Below, in pieces: positions 42,101 to 48,886 of a stretch of DNA of 64,000 nucleotides (positions are counted from its first letter, which is position 1; every line of letters begins with the position of its first letter). Under the pieces are notes generated by a model. The model saw only the letters and a program-made list of their open reading frames with translations, was not told the DNA's origin and did no database searches. Source of the DNA: Eretmocerus hayati (lineage: Eukaryota > Arthropoda > Insecta > Hymenoptera > Aphelinidae); NCBI GenBank assembly GCA_029851415.1, contig CM056742.1, positions 84,558,748 to 84,622,747 of the forward strand, in the 5' to 3' direction. A program made the position numbers and the translations under genes.

Positions 42101-43574
42101 CGTGACCCGCGCGTGGCAAGCTTGCGATAATGGAGCCGCTGCACTCCTCAAAGCAGTTAGGATAAACGTAGATAATAATTTAGAGATAGGAGAAGTTAAA
42201 CTTACGGATATAGGTAATAAGAAACATTGTTACTGTTTATGCGTTAGGGGTTCGAAACAAGTATCGTTAGGCTCTATCCTTAGGAATATATTTGATACCC
42301 TATCCGTGTTGAAAGAAATATTGATACGAAAAGAACAAAAAGAAATAAGTATTGCTAAGAGTAAACATATAGAGAATTTAGACTGGGCCGAAGTTCTTAA
42401 TTTACTTGACCGCGTTTTTAAGGATTCCGGAATTAAGATCATAGTATGTAATGGAACTCTGACTTATGTCAGCCCGGAAAAGCGTGGCGACATTTTCCAA
42501 GAGTTGCACGTCTCCCCGATAGGTGGGCACAGAGGAGTTTCCAAGACGTTTAATAGGATTAGGCAAAATTATTTTTGGGAAGGACTTAAAGATGATATCC
42601 AACGTAGAATTCAGCAATGCATCAATTGTCAGTTGAAAAAACTCGTTAGGCTAAAAACTAAACAGCCGATGGTAATAACCGACACGCCGGGAAACACCTT
42701 CGATAAAATAGCCATGGATATCGTCGGGCCCGTGCCCAAATCAAAATCCGGAAATGAGTACATACTAACCATGCAAGATCAATTATCAAAATTCTGCCTA
42801 GCATTTCCATTAACAAACACCCTGGCAACCACCATTGCAGATGTGTTCGTTAAAAGATTCATTTGCATCTTCGGTGCGCCGAAAGTTATTTTGACCGACC
42901 AGGGCCGAAATTTTCTGAGCAAATTAATGGAAAGAGTAGCGCGTCGTTTCCGCATTAAAAGGGTAAAAACCACCGCGTTTCACCCCCAATCGAACGGAAG
43001 TTTGGAAAGATCACATCACGCGCTCGCGGAATTTTTAAAACAATACGCTAACGCAGATCAGGAGTGGGATGAGTGGATTGAAGTGGCCATGCTAAATTAT
43101 AATACCTGTGTGCAGGAAAGCACAAAGCACACTCCTTACGAGGTTGTTTTTGGCAGGTTAGCACGGCTACCGTCCAACGAACCACTGCGCGAAGGTGACA
43201 TTGTCCCGACTTATAAAAATTACATTGTAGATCTCGTGACGCGATTGACCGGGATACATAAACTGGCATACGACAACCTTCTGGCCTCGAAATATAGAGC
43301 CAAAAGGTATTACGATCAGAAAACGAACCCAAAGAATTTCAAAGTCGGAGACCATGTTTTCCTGCTCTTGGGACCCAAACCCGGGAAATTCGGGAACCAC
43401 TATTCCGGCCCGCATAAAATCCTCGAAGTCCTCGGTAAACATAACATCAAAATTCAGCACAAGAACTCTAGTAAGATCGTACATACTAATCGAGTCAGGA
43501 TATCGCACATTAATCACGAAATCACCGTGGAGAAGGGCAAACGAGGACGTAAACAAACGACCGCGGAAGAGTAA
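39060..43574 (+). CDS. pol: Pol: two proteases, RT, RNase H, macro-like domain, integrase
   Basis: Read after the -1 shift near 39060. First retropepsin: LLDSGCETN (Asp near 39246) ending GVFGTTFFL. Second retropepsin: LIDTGSEVN (Asp at 39669) ending GILGAHYL. RT about 40440-40980 with DFRPLN, LDLASGFHQI and YLDD at 40905-40916. RNase H about 41330-41690 with TTDASGYAVGG and TDHQPL. A ~260-residue insert follows, whose C-terminal part looks macro-domain-like. Integrase about 42490-43540: H...H...CINC zinc motif, MDIVGP, LTDQGRNF and QSNGSLERSHH (D,D,E). RNase H before integrase gives Ty3/Gypsy order. RT has NAPPPTF over an 11-C run (commonly NAPATF), possibly one extra codon. The frame is open to 43574. 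Confidence 0.92.
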   Translation, partial: RAESPESERYQGDSKGTALARPSTDKQPPWRIATLRLETLRRFSPSVQLQLGRDGGKLLFLLDSGCETNVIKYDAIPRVGFIDESQVHELRGLGSRPNISLGIARLRILGMDTEFVVVSTDFPLPFDGVFGTTFFLNSKAIINFESQSLEINKNKISFYEYDLPTDKKPTHIYNIDYRKSEKVLPFTRLSNDTAPFFSEPFLIDTGSEVNLLRDRLVPDRSKIDLTKVTCIQGIGTDAMDTKGVVELNIFGTTTLFHVVPDDLRFPGSGILGAHYLQEALATLDFNECVLTTHVFTVPLSLERTHPLLPVEPLDPSLLGIQGSPTESVSDVSDQESLDDIEDYGYHGSDADSDCSFIPDWNYEEVNQFHILEQTSDLEIDDELLGLDPELGNPERVNDANRGRPSVFDYLRLDHLSEIEQRFMRRLISGNEDLFYLPGDDLPGTTVVTHKIPTTDEEPINARQYKFPHAYKDEINRQVKEMEEKGIIRPSTSPYNIPIWLVKKKPDSQGNPRWRLVLDFRPLNEKTIGDAYPMPNITEILDQVGGARYYSVLDLASGFHQIHMDPKDAFKTAFSTPFGHFEFARMPFGLKNAPPPTFQRFMDEVLKGLQGVILFVYLDDIVVYSKTLEEHEEKMTILFERLRKASLKLQTDKCDFLKREVSYLGHVLSEEGLKPDPKKISAVKDFPRPKTVRNVRGFLGLAGYYRRFIKDFAKIAKPLTKLLQKDVDFEWTNEAQQAFDVLREALCTAPVLQFPDLNAPYIITTDASGYAVGGILSQGKIGEDRPIAYTSRVLRGPELNYEVYKKEALAMIHCVKTFKSYVYGRKITFVTDHQPLTWFKSADLNTRVQKWRFKLSEYDYEVIYKAGKLNVNADALSRNPPEATECNIVTRARRKKEEEIAREVAKAAEALATRKEPPPEPIPIDALPTNEAPVLQTPTPISVPTPENQQTDCANDLAVVHNRVEGSSQEDTVEGELEPAVLANNSSDAISLRGHRFIVQTEEAIQYREGNVMCFVTRAWQACDNGAAALLKAVRINVDNNLEIGEVKLTDIGNKKHCYCLCVRGSKQVSLGSILRNIFDTLSVLKEILIRKEQKEISIAKSKHIENLDWAEVLNLLDRVFKDSGIKIIVCNGTLTYVSPEKRGDIFQELHVSPIGGHRGVSKTFNRIRQNYFWEGLKDDIQRRIQQCINCQLKKLVRLKTKQPMVITDTPGNTFDKIAMDIVGPVPKSKSGNEYILTMQDQLSKFCLAFPLTNTLATTIADVFVKRFICIFGAPKVILTDQGRNFLSKLMERVARRFRIKRVKTTAFHPQSNGSLERSHHALAEFLKQYANADQEWDEWIEVAMLNYNTCVQESTKHTPYEVVFGRLARLPSNEPLREGDIVPTYKNYIVDLVTRLTGIHKLAYDNLLASKYRAKRYYDQKTNPKNFKVGDHVFLLLGPKPGKFGNHYSGPHKILEVLGKHNIKIQHKNSSKIVHTNRVRISHINHEITVEKGKRGRKQTTAEE

Positions 43575-43635
43575 ATCAAAACATGCATTCCACCGAGACA
43601 TTCTGACAAACGCCGATGTTCATGACAGGTGTGTT

Positions 43636-43644
43636 TTGTTTCAG
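43636..43644 (+). promoter_or_regulatory. Splice acceptor for envelope 1
   Basis: TTTGTTTCAG ends at 43644, and AAAAGAGG follows. The signal-peptide ATG (43661) is 16 bases downstream, so a spliced subgenomic message would start translation at that ATG. Confidence 0.6.
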
Positions 43645-43660
43645 AAAAGAGGTGGGGATA

Positions 43661-45325
43661 ATGCACGCCTTCTGGATAGGTCTGAGTCTTCTTACCACTG
43701 CCAGCTATACCCAGTCAAGATCACAAGAGATAGTTGATAACCCCGGAATTTATTTCCAATTCATAAATCGAGTCAAGTTCGTATCCGATTTTTGGACAGG
43801 AAAGACTACGATACCTCTGAAACCGCTTAGACATCAGGGTGATACCATCGCTCTCCAGATAGCCAGAGTGAAGAGAGAATGCTACAATCAGACTCGCGAT
43901 TGTCAAATGCAGCACGAACAATTACAATATCTTCAACCCCATTTAGACTCTGCCAATGCTTATCTCGACCATCTCGAAATCATTTTACCATACCCTGATG
44001 CGAACTCCGAGGATATACAACAGTTAACCCGTCTCCCCGATAAAATCATAGAAATTCACCCCAACTCATTCTCTAACTTCCTCTGGGAGTTAGAAAATCT
44101 TACCGACCACACAGAAAATCTCTACCATCAAATTTCGCGAGATAACAACACCCTAGCAAAGGTCAAATCCTGGACTGAGTCCATGGAGGACCTGCTACGC
44201 CGGCATGTTTTAGCATACTCACAACTTGCGAACATTGTCGAAGTCACCGGTCAAAACAAATTAAGTCTAGATTTACTCAATATGACCCTGTTGAACCGTT
44301 TGAGGGTTGACCTTAAACGGGAAAATCAGGATAAGGAGACCTCGCCCCAACTTTATGACCAATTGAGTCAAGTACAATTATTTAATTCAGGAGATACTCT
44401 CGTGTTCATCGTGAAAGTACCTCTATACCACCATGCCGTATATTCTTTGTATCAAATTTATTCGATACCTGTTCCAAGGAGCCCAGACTTTGTGACCAGC
44501 ATCATTCCTCGAGGACGATTTCTAGCAATCAATTGCAAAAAGTTCTCACATGCTTTTTTGGACGAGATAGACTCGTGCGCAGTCTCACCTCTGGGAGTAC
44601 GTTGTCCTTATACGCCTAGATTCTACCAATCGTCTTGTGAAGCCACTATTGTAGCTTCAAAAGAGTCACCCGATCTCTCAAATTGCCCAGTTGTTAGTTA
44701 CCACCGAAATTACACCACTTGGATCCATTTAACTGGAACACCTGAGTGGATCTATTCGAGCCCTTCCGGTGGTTCCGTAACTATATCTTGTAACGACGAG
44801 AATGATACCATTCACCACCTTACTTCACTGGGAATTCTAAAATTGAAAAGAGGCTGCAAAGCAATTACCGCTGAGGGTCGATTACTCGGTCCAGAACAGG
44901 GCGAGCGATTGACTGCTCCTTGTACACCCCAAATTCCAAAGCCGGAAATCCGTGCGGACCACTTAGTGGAGACGCTGAGAGGTTACTACGTATTTATAAG
45001 ACCACACTTAACGGAAACACTTGTTATCATCGTTAGTGTAGTGTCAGTGGTAATCGTATATAGAAGAAAGGCCCGGTCCACACCTACTAGGCCTAGTATA
45101 GCCTTGATCCAACCCGAATTAATCCGCCAAATGGCGCGACAACTGGACGAAAATATAAGAAAGGTCGGCGAAATTTACAGTATCGCTGACGCCACCACTC
45201 ATGCAATGCCACGTAACGATATTTCCGGTCCCGAAGCTATTACGGTTTCTGGTACGGAAATCGAAATGACGCGACTCAAATCGTCGGTGAGTTATAATTC
45301 AGAACGCGGGAAAATCTTAACCTAG
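43661..45325 (+). CDS. env: Envelope 1, F-like (baculovirus F / errantivirus Env type), 554 aa
   Basis: The frame opens with an ATG at 43616, but ATG 43661 is preferred because it follows a splice acceptor and starts a signal peptide (HAFWIGLSLLTTASYTQ). PGIYFQFINRVKF matches the N-terminal block of insect F-like envelopes. The middle is helical (LYHQISRDNNTL, a possible fusion-core coiled coil). LVFIVKVPLY and YSIPVP match a conserved strand region, followed by a Cys-rich part with paired Trp. A transmembrane segment (LVIIVSVVSVVIVY) near 45,020-45,065 precedes a ~85-residue tail. I see no obvious furin site or hydrophobic fusion peptide, unlike active F proteins. The frame is intact. Confidence 0.75.
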   Translation: MHAFWIGLSLLTTASYTQSRSQEIVDNPGIYFQFINRVKFVSDFWTGKTTIPLKPLRHQGDTIALQIARVKRECYNQTRDCQMQHEQLQYLQPHLDSANAYLDHLEIILPYPDANSEDIQQLTRLPDKIIEIHPNSFSNFLWELENLTDHTENLYHQISRDNNTLAKVKSWTESMEDLLRRHVLAYSQLANIVEVTGQNKLSLDLLNMTLLNRLRVDLKRENQDKETSPQLYDQLSQVQLFNSGDTLVFIVKVPLYHHAVYSLYQIYSIPVPRSPDFVTSIIPRGRFLAINCKKFSHAFLDEIDSCAVSPLGVRCPYTPRFYQSSCEATIVASKESPDLSNCPVVSYHRNYTTWIHLTGTPEWIYSSPSGGSVTISCNDENDTIHHLTSLGILKLKRGCKAITAEGRLLGPEQGERLTAPCTPQIPKPEIRADHLVETLRGYYVFIRPHLTETLVIIVSVVSVVIVYRRKARSTPTRPSIALIQPELIRQMARQLDENIRKVGEIYSIADATTHAMPRNDISGPEAITVSGTEIEMTRLKSSVSYNSERGKILT

Positions 45326-45390
45326 TTCCGCGTCCTACATTCCATACCTAGATCCTACTCCCGTTAGAATAATCTTTTTATTATTATATA

Positions 45391-45416
45391 AAAGAAAAAA
45401 AAAGGAAAGGGGGAAC
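45391..45416 (+). other. Internal polypurine tract
   Basis: An unbroken purine run (AAAAGAAAAAAAAAGG then AAAGGGGGAA) lies between envelope 1 and the next small ORF. It could prime plus-strand DNA as a central PPT or simply be a linker. Confidence 0.4.
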
Positions 45417-45464
45417 GTTTAAGAAAATTCAGCTAAGATAATACCATTATTACTAGGAAACAGT

Positions 45465-45821
45465 ATGAGGCCCCGTTACGTGTTCTCGCTCGTCAGCTAC
45501 CCACGATGGATGGAGATAAGAACCAATAGGAAGGAAAACAGACTTCGCAACGACGCCTTCTGGATCAATGGGGAAGGTTTTGAAGATGACGCGTACGGAA
45601 TACTGTGGCTTGACTCAGGCGCTCCGATCACGCCCAGTTATACAAAACCCCGATACGAAAGAATTGATTTCAATCATTGGGTTATAAAACGCCTATCTCG
45701 TCGTTTTGATCGCGAAGATAATTATTTCTTCAGCGACGAAGGCATTTCGCCTCACGAAGACGAAAAGCCATACGCCTGGGACGTATGGGACCTGACGAGG
45801 CTGTTTGGAGAACATGTTTAG
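45465..45821 (+). CDS. Accessory family D, member 1 (118 aa)
   Basis: ATG at 45465, preceded by TTACTAGGAAACAG, a weak acceptor-like stretch. Acidic and aromatic-rich with no membrane segment. Shares NR.RND.FW and YG..WL with the next small ORF (NRINNDRNW, YGFKWL), indicating a second small paralogous family placed between the two envelope genes. WLDSGAP resembles a DSG but lacks other protease features. Function unknown. Confidence 0.5.
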   Translation: MRPRYVFSLVSYPRWMEIRTNRKENRLRNDAFWINGEGFEDDAYGILWLDSGAPITPSYTKPRYERIDFNHWVIKRLSRRFDREDNYFFSDEGISPHEDEKPYAWDVWDLTRLFGEHV

Positions 45822-46150
45822 GTTAACTAATAAATAAGGAATTAACCCCTTAAGGACAACCTTTCCGAGGTATTTTACGCTTAATAACTAAAGAAAAAAA
45901 TAAAAACAAAAAAAAAATCAGCTAATAGATAAAAACTTCGGTTAGATTAGTAATAATTAAAGCCCAGCACCCCTACCCCTAAGCAGTTATCCTTACTAAC
46001 AGGTTATGGGATCTTCGTGTCGCGATTAAAAGCTAAATGGACAAAATTTCCTCCGATGAGATATGGAGTCATCAGAATTACGTTGCCAACTCACTAGTGG
46101 CATTGTATTAAAAATCTGCTTCTTCCACAAAACAGGTCAAGCAAAAGAAA
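45822..46150 (+). other. AT-rich spacer
   Basis: A-rich, stop-rich sequence ending in CTTCCACAAAACAG at 46121-46135, a possible splice acceptor for the next ORF. Confidence 0.4.
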
Positions 46151-46546
46151 ATGGAAAGCTACGTCAACACCAGGGCGTATTATCTCAAAGTCCTAAGAGA
46201 ACACCGGACGGAAAATCGAATAAACAACGACCGAAATTGGTGTGGAGAAGAAGATTGGGTCGTTAACGACGACCAGTACGGGTTCAAATGGTTATATCAT
46301 AATTACAACCATGGACCATTTCCGGATATAGAGGGAAATTCCGCGCCCAATAACGGAATATTTCAAGACCCTCGACCAAAATATGCGGATCTACAAGTAC
46401 ATCAGGGCGCGAACACCCTTAATGTTCGAATATACCGGGACGAGATTTCCTTTCACCTGTGTGGCGAACACCTCCATACAGTACGGGGCGCCATATCTGT
46501 GGAACCCTGGAGCTCGCGACGTAGGAAAATTCTCGCCCGGGCCTAA
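46151..46546 (+). CDS. Accessory family D, member 2 (131 aa)
   Basis: ATG at 46151, about 15 bases after an acceptor-like CACAAAACAG. Contains NRINNDRNWCGEEDW and YGFKWLYHN, paralogous to member 1, then a unique C-terminal half with NVRIYRDEISFHLCGEH and a basic end (SSRRRKILARA). No signal peptide. Function unknown. Its position before envelope 2 mirrors that of member 1 after envelope 1. Confidence 0.5.
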   Translation: MESYVNTRAYYLKVLREHRTENRINNDRNWCGEEDWVVNDDQYGFKWLYHNYNHGPFPDIEGNSAPNNGIFQDPRPKYADLQVHQGANTLNVRIYRDEISFHLCGEHLHTVRGAISVEPWSSRRRKILARA

Positions 46547-46645
46547 ATGATCCAGGGCTCTCATCCTGATAATTATATGAGGCCCAAAAAGGATTATCTT
46601 ATAAGGGAGGAACGCGACTAAGAGAATCGCGTACTCATAAAAATT

Positions 46646-46672
46646 CAAAAAAAAAAAGGGAGAGAGAAGGAT
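46646..46672 (+). other. Second internal polypurine tract
   Basis: An A-run leading into GGGAGAGAGAAGGA, upstream of envelope 2. Same type and relative position as the tract at 45391-45416. Confidence 0.4.
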
Positions 46673-46756
46673 CGGCACAACACACACACTTTCACTACAC
46701 TTGAACACAACCAAATTTTTTCGTTTTTGCCACTATTGTAAAGAAAGCTCACGCTG

Positions 46757-46769
46757 TTGTCTGTTGCAG
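46757..46769 (+). promoter_or_regulatory. Splice acceptor for envelope 2
   Basis: TTGTCTGTTGCAG ends at 46769 and is followed by AAAGGTGTGAAG and ATG at 46782. The arrangement is the same as at envelope 1. Confidence 0.6.
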
Positions 46770-46781
46770 AAAGGTGTGAAG

Positions 46782-48788
46782 ATGATGATTCAGGGTTTCG
46801 TATTCCTGTGCGTATCATTAGTAGCCTTAGTCCCCGCAGCGGATGCCCTGATTGGATATGACTGTGGATCTCGCTCTTTGAATGTGACTACGCTATCCTT
46901 GTTAGACGTAGATGAATGCGATCTCCCGGAGACTAAAGTCAACGTAGTCGACCGTTACGTCCAATTGCTGCAGATCAACGAGTTCCACGAAGTCGACGTA
47001 TATCAATGCAAAGTGGAAATTACCAGAACAGTAACCCGTTGTGCAATGTTCAGTCACAATTCCGCTGTGGCTCATGGGCAATCTAATGGATACGTACAGG
47101 AATTGAATGCGCAGACCTGTAAGGATGCACACCGTACCGGCACTTTGATTTTGGGCGGTAATCAAGTTATTGACGGGTTGAAAGCCAATGGGCTACCAAC
47201 CCAACGGTCTATGCTCCTAGCTGGACGAGTAGATGGCGATGGTGTCTGTAGCGGGGCTGGTTATTCCGACCCTTACGGTTCATGGAGCGATGTTTTCGTG
47301 CAAGCTTCTATCAAGGTGACTTTATCCACTCAAATCGCATCCGTACGGCTCGAGAAGAACCAGCTAATCCTAAAGTCTGGTACTGTGTGCACCCTTACTG
47401 ACGGTTCATGTACGGATATGGCCGGAGGGCAAACCTACTGGAGCCCTCTTCCGCAGGACTCCTGTGGGTTCAATCGTTATGGAATATTGTACGAAGGTCT
47501 GGCCCATAAGTTAACGAATAATGATGATCGAGTGTCTGAAGTTATCTATTCAATCAACTCTAAGGATTTTACTTTTGCATTAACTGTAAAAGGGAATGAG
47601 AGCGTGTGTGGATATAACGTCATGCGAACTGAACATCCTAAGTTAGTAATTTTTGAAACGGTCAAGGGACAGAGTTTCGCCAACCAGAAGCCGATTGACT
47701 CACAAAATATCGATTTGTTCTCATACGTAAATTCCAAATTTGTATTCGTTGAAAAATGGATGCGTTTCCAATACGCTCAACTGTATCGCGACGTCATTCT
47801 GCATCGTTGTGAGTTAGAAAGGCAAATCATCCGGAATCTCTTGGCCATCGCGACTCAGGCCCCCGATGAATTTGCATACAGTCTTATGAAAGGACCCGGT
47901 TATATGGCTGTAGCTACCGGCGAAGTTGTTCACGTCGTTAAGTGCATCCCGATCGAGGTTCGAGTCGAACATGGCACTAGCTGCTATGCCGAATTACAAG
48001 TATCCCACAAAAATCATACCCTATTTCTACAACCCCGTACCCATATTTTAAAATCAAAAGGCACCGAAATTTCCTGCAACACTTTACTCCCCACCTATTA
48101 TTTTGTCGGTGATCAATGGTATAAGATCCTCCCACGTCCAACCGAAGCAAAACCCCCTACCATGATCAAACCCATGACAAAATCCTCATGGAAATATGTA
48201 AGTCCCGAAGGTCTAGCGACGTCCGGGATCTACACTTTGAAAGATCTCAGCGACCTCCGAGATCATATTATGTTCCCGTTGGACCGCAGTGGTCATTTAA
48301 ACGACCTTGCCAGAGAACTTCACGGTCAGCCTGTTTCTAGTGCTGAAGGTTCACTATTCAAACTTTTGAACGAAGAAGCTGTAAACCGGTTGGCGCAGTC
48401 CACCTGGAACAAGCTGTGGGATCGCTTTATGACGTTTGGTACCGCAAGCGCTGGAATTATAGCCATTTTTATGATTCTCCATCTCATTAAAGCCATCGTG
48501 GACATAATCATTCGCGGTTACACTTTACATTCCGTGTTTGGTTGGTCATTTCATCTGCTGGGAGCCATTTGGAGCTCTCTTGCCCACTGCCTCCTCATCG
48601 CATGCCAACCACCCCGCGAAGATCCCCCACCCGAAACTCCTTTGGCTGTTCTCGAACAACCCTCGAAAGAACCCCTCCTACCCCCCACCGCACCTTACAA
48701 GCCTGAAGTTTACCCCGATCTGGCAGAGCATACCCCATCCATGACTGTGCCGCGTAATGTCGCCGGGTATAAACTGAGTCCACCCTAA
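46782..48788 (+). CDS. Envelope 2, chuvirus-like glycoprotein (668 aa)
   Basis: ATG at 46782 lies 12 bases after a splice acceptor and starts a clear signal peptide (MIQGFVFLCVSLVALVPAADA). The mature start IGYDCGS, then LSLLDVDECDLPE, a Cys-rich ectodomain and a SAGYSDPYGSW block match the glycoproteins of Chuviridae and their many insect genomic relatives (recognised by pattern). Near the C-terminus a hydrophobic segment (GTASAGIIAIFMILHLI) is followed by GYTLHSVFGWSFHLLGAIW and a Pro-rich cytoplasmic tail. The class III fusion fold is family inference. The frame is intact to 48788, 98 bases before the 3' LTR. Unrelated to envelope 1. Confidence 0.75.
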   Translation: MMIQGFVFLCVSLVALVPAADALIGYDCGSRSLNVTTLSLLDVDECDLPETKVNVVDRYVQLLQINEFHEVDVYQCKVEITRTVTRCAMFSHNSAVAHGQSNGYVQELNAQTCKDAHRTGTLILGGNQVIDGLKANGLPTQRSMLLAGRVDGDGVCSGAGYSDPYGSWSDVFVQASIKVTLSTQIASVRLEKNQLILKSGTVCTLTDGSCTDMAGGQTYWSPLPQDSCGFNRYGILYEGLAHKLTNNDDRVSEVIYSINSKDFTFALTVKGNESVCGYNVMRTEHPKLVIFETVKGQSFANQKPIDSQNIDLFSYVNSKFVFVEKWMRFQYAQLYRDVILHRCELERQIIRNLLAIATQAPDEFAYSLMKGPGYMAVATGEVVHVVKCIPIEVRVEHGTSCYAELQVSHKNHTLFLQPRTHILKSKGTEISCNTLLPTYYFVGDQWYKILPRPTEAKPPTMIKPMTKSSWKYVSPEGLATSGIYTLKDLSDLRDHIMFPLDRSGHLNDLARELHGQPVSSAEGSLFKLLNEEAVNRLAQSTWNKLWDRFMTFGTASAGIIAIFMILHLIKAIVDIIIRGYTLHSVFGWSFHLLGAIWSSLAHCLLIACQPPREDPPPETPLAVLEQPSKEPLLPPTAPYKPEVYPDLAEHTPSMTVPRNVAGYKLSPP

Positions 48789-48880
48789 AAAGTTGCGTGG
48801 ATTCGGTTTGTAGCGTATTCGAGCTGAGGCATACGTTTACTTCTAAGTTGATAAATCAACTAGAACTAACCGTTTAACGC

Positions 48881-48886
48881 TGGAGG
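48881..48886 (+). other. Short polypurine tract before the 3' LTR
   Basis: TGGAGG directly precedes TGTGATG of the 3' LTR. It is unusually short for a plus-strand primer, so the longer internal tracts may matter. Confidence 0.4.
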
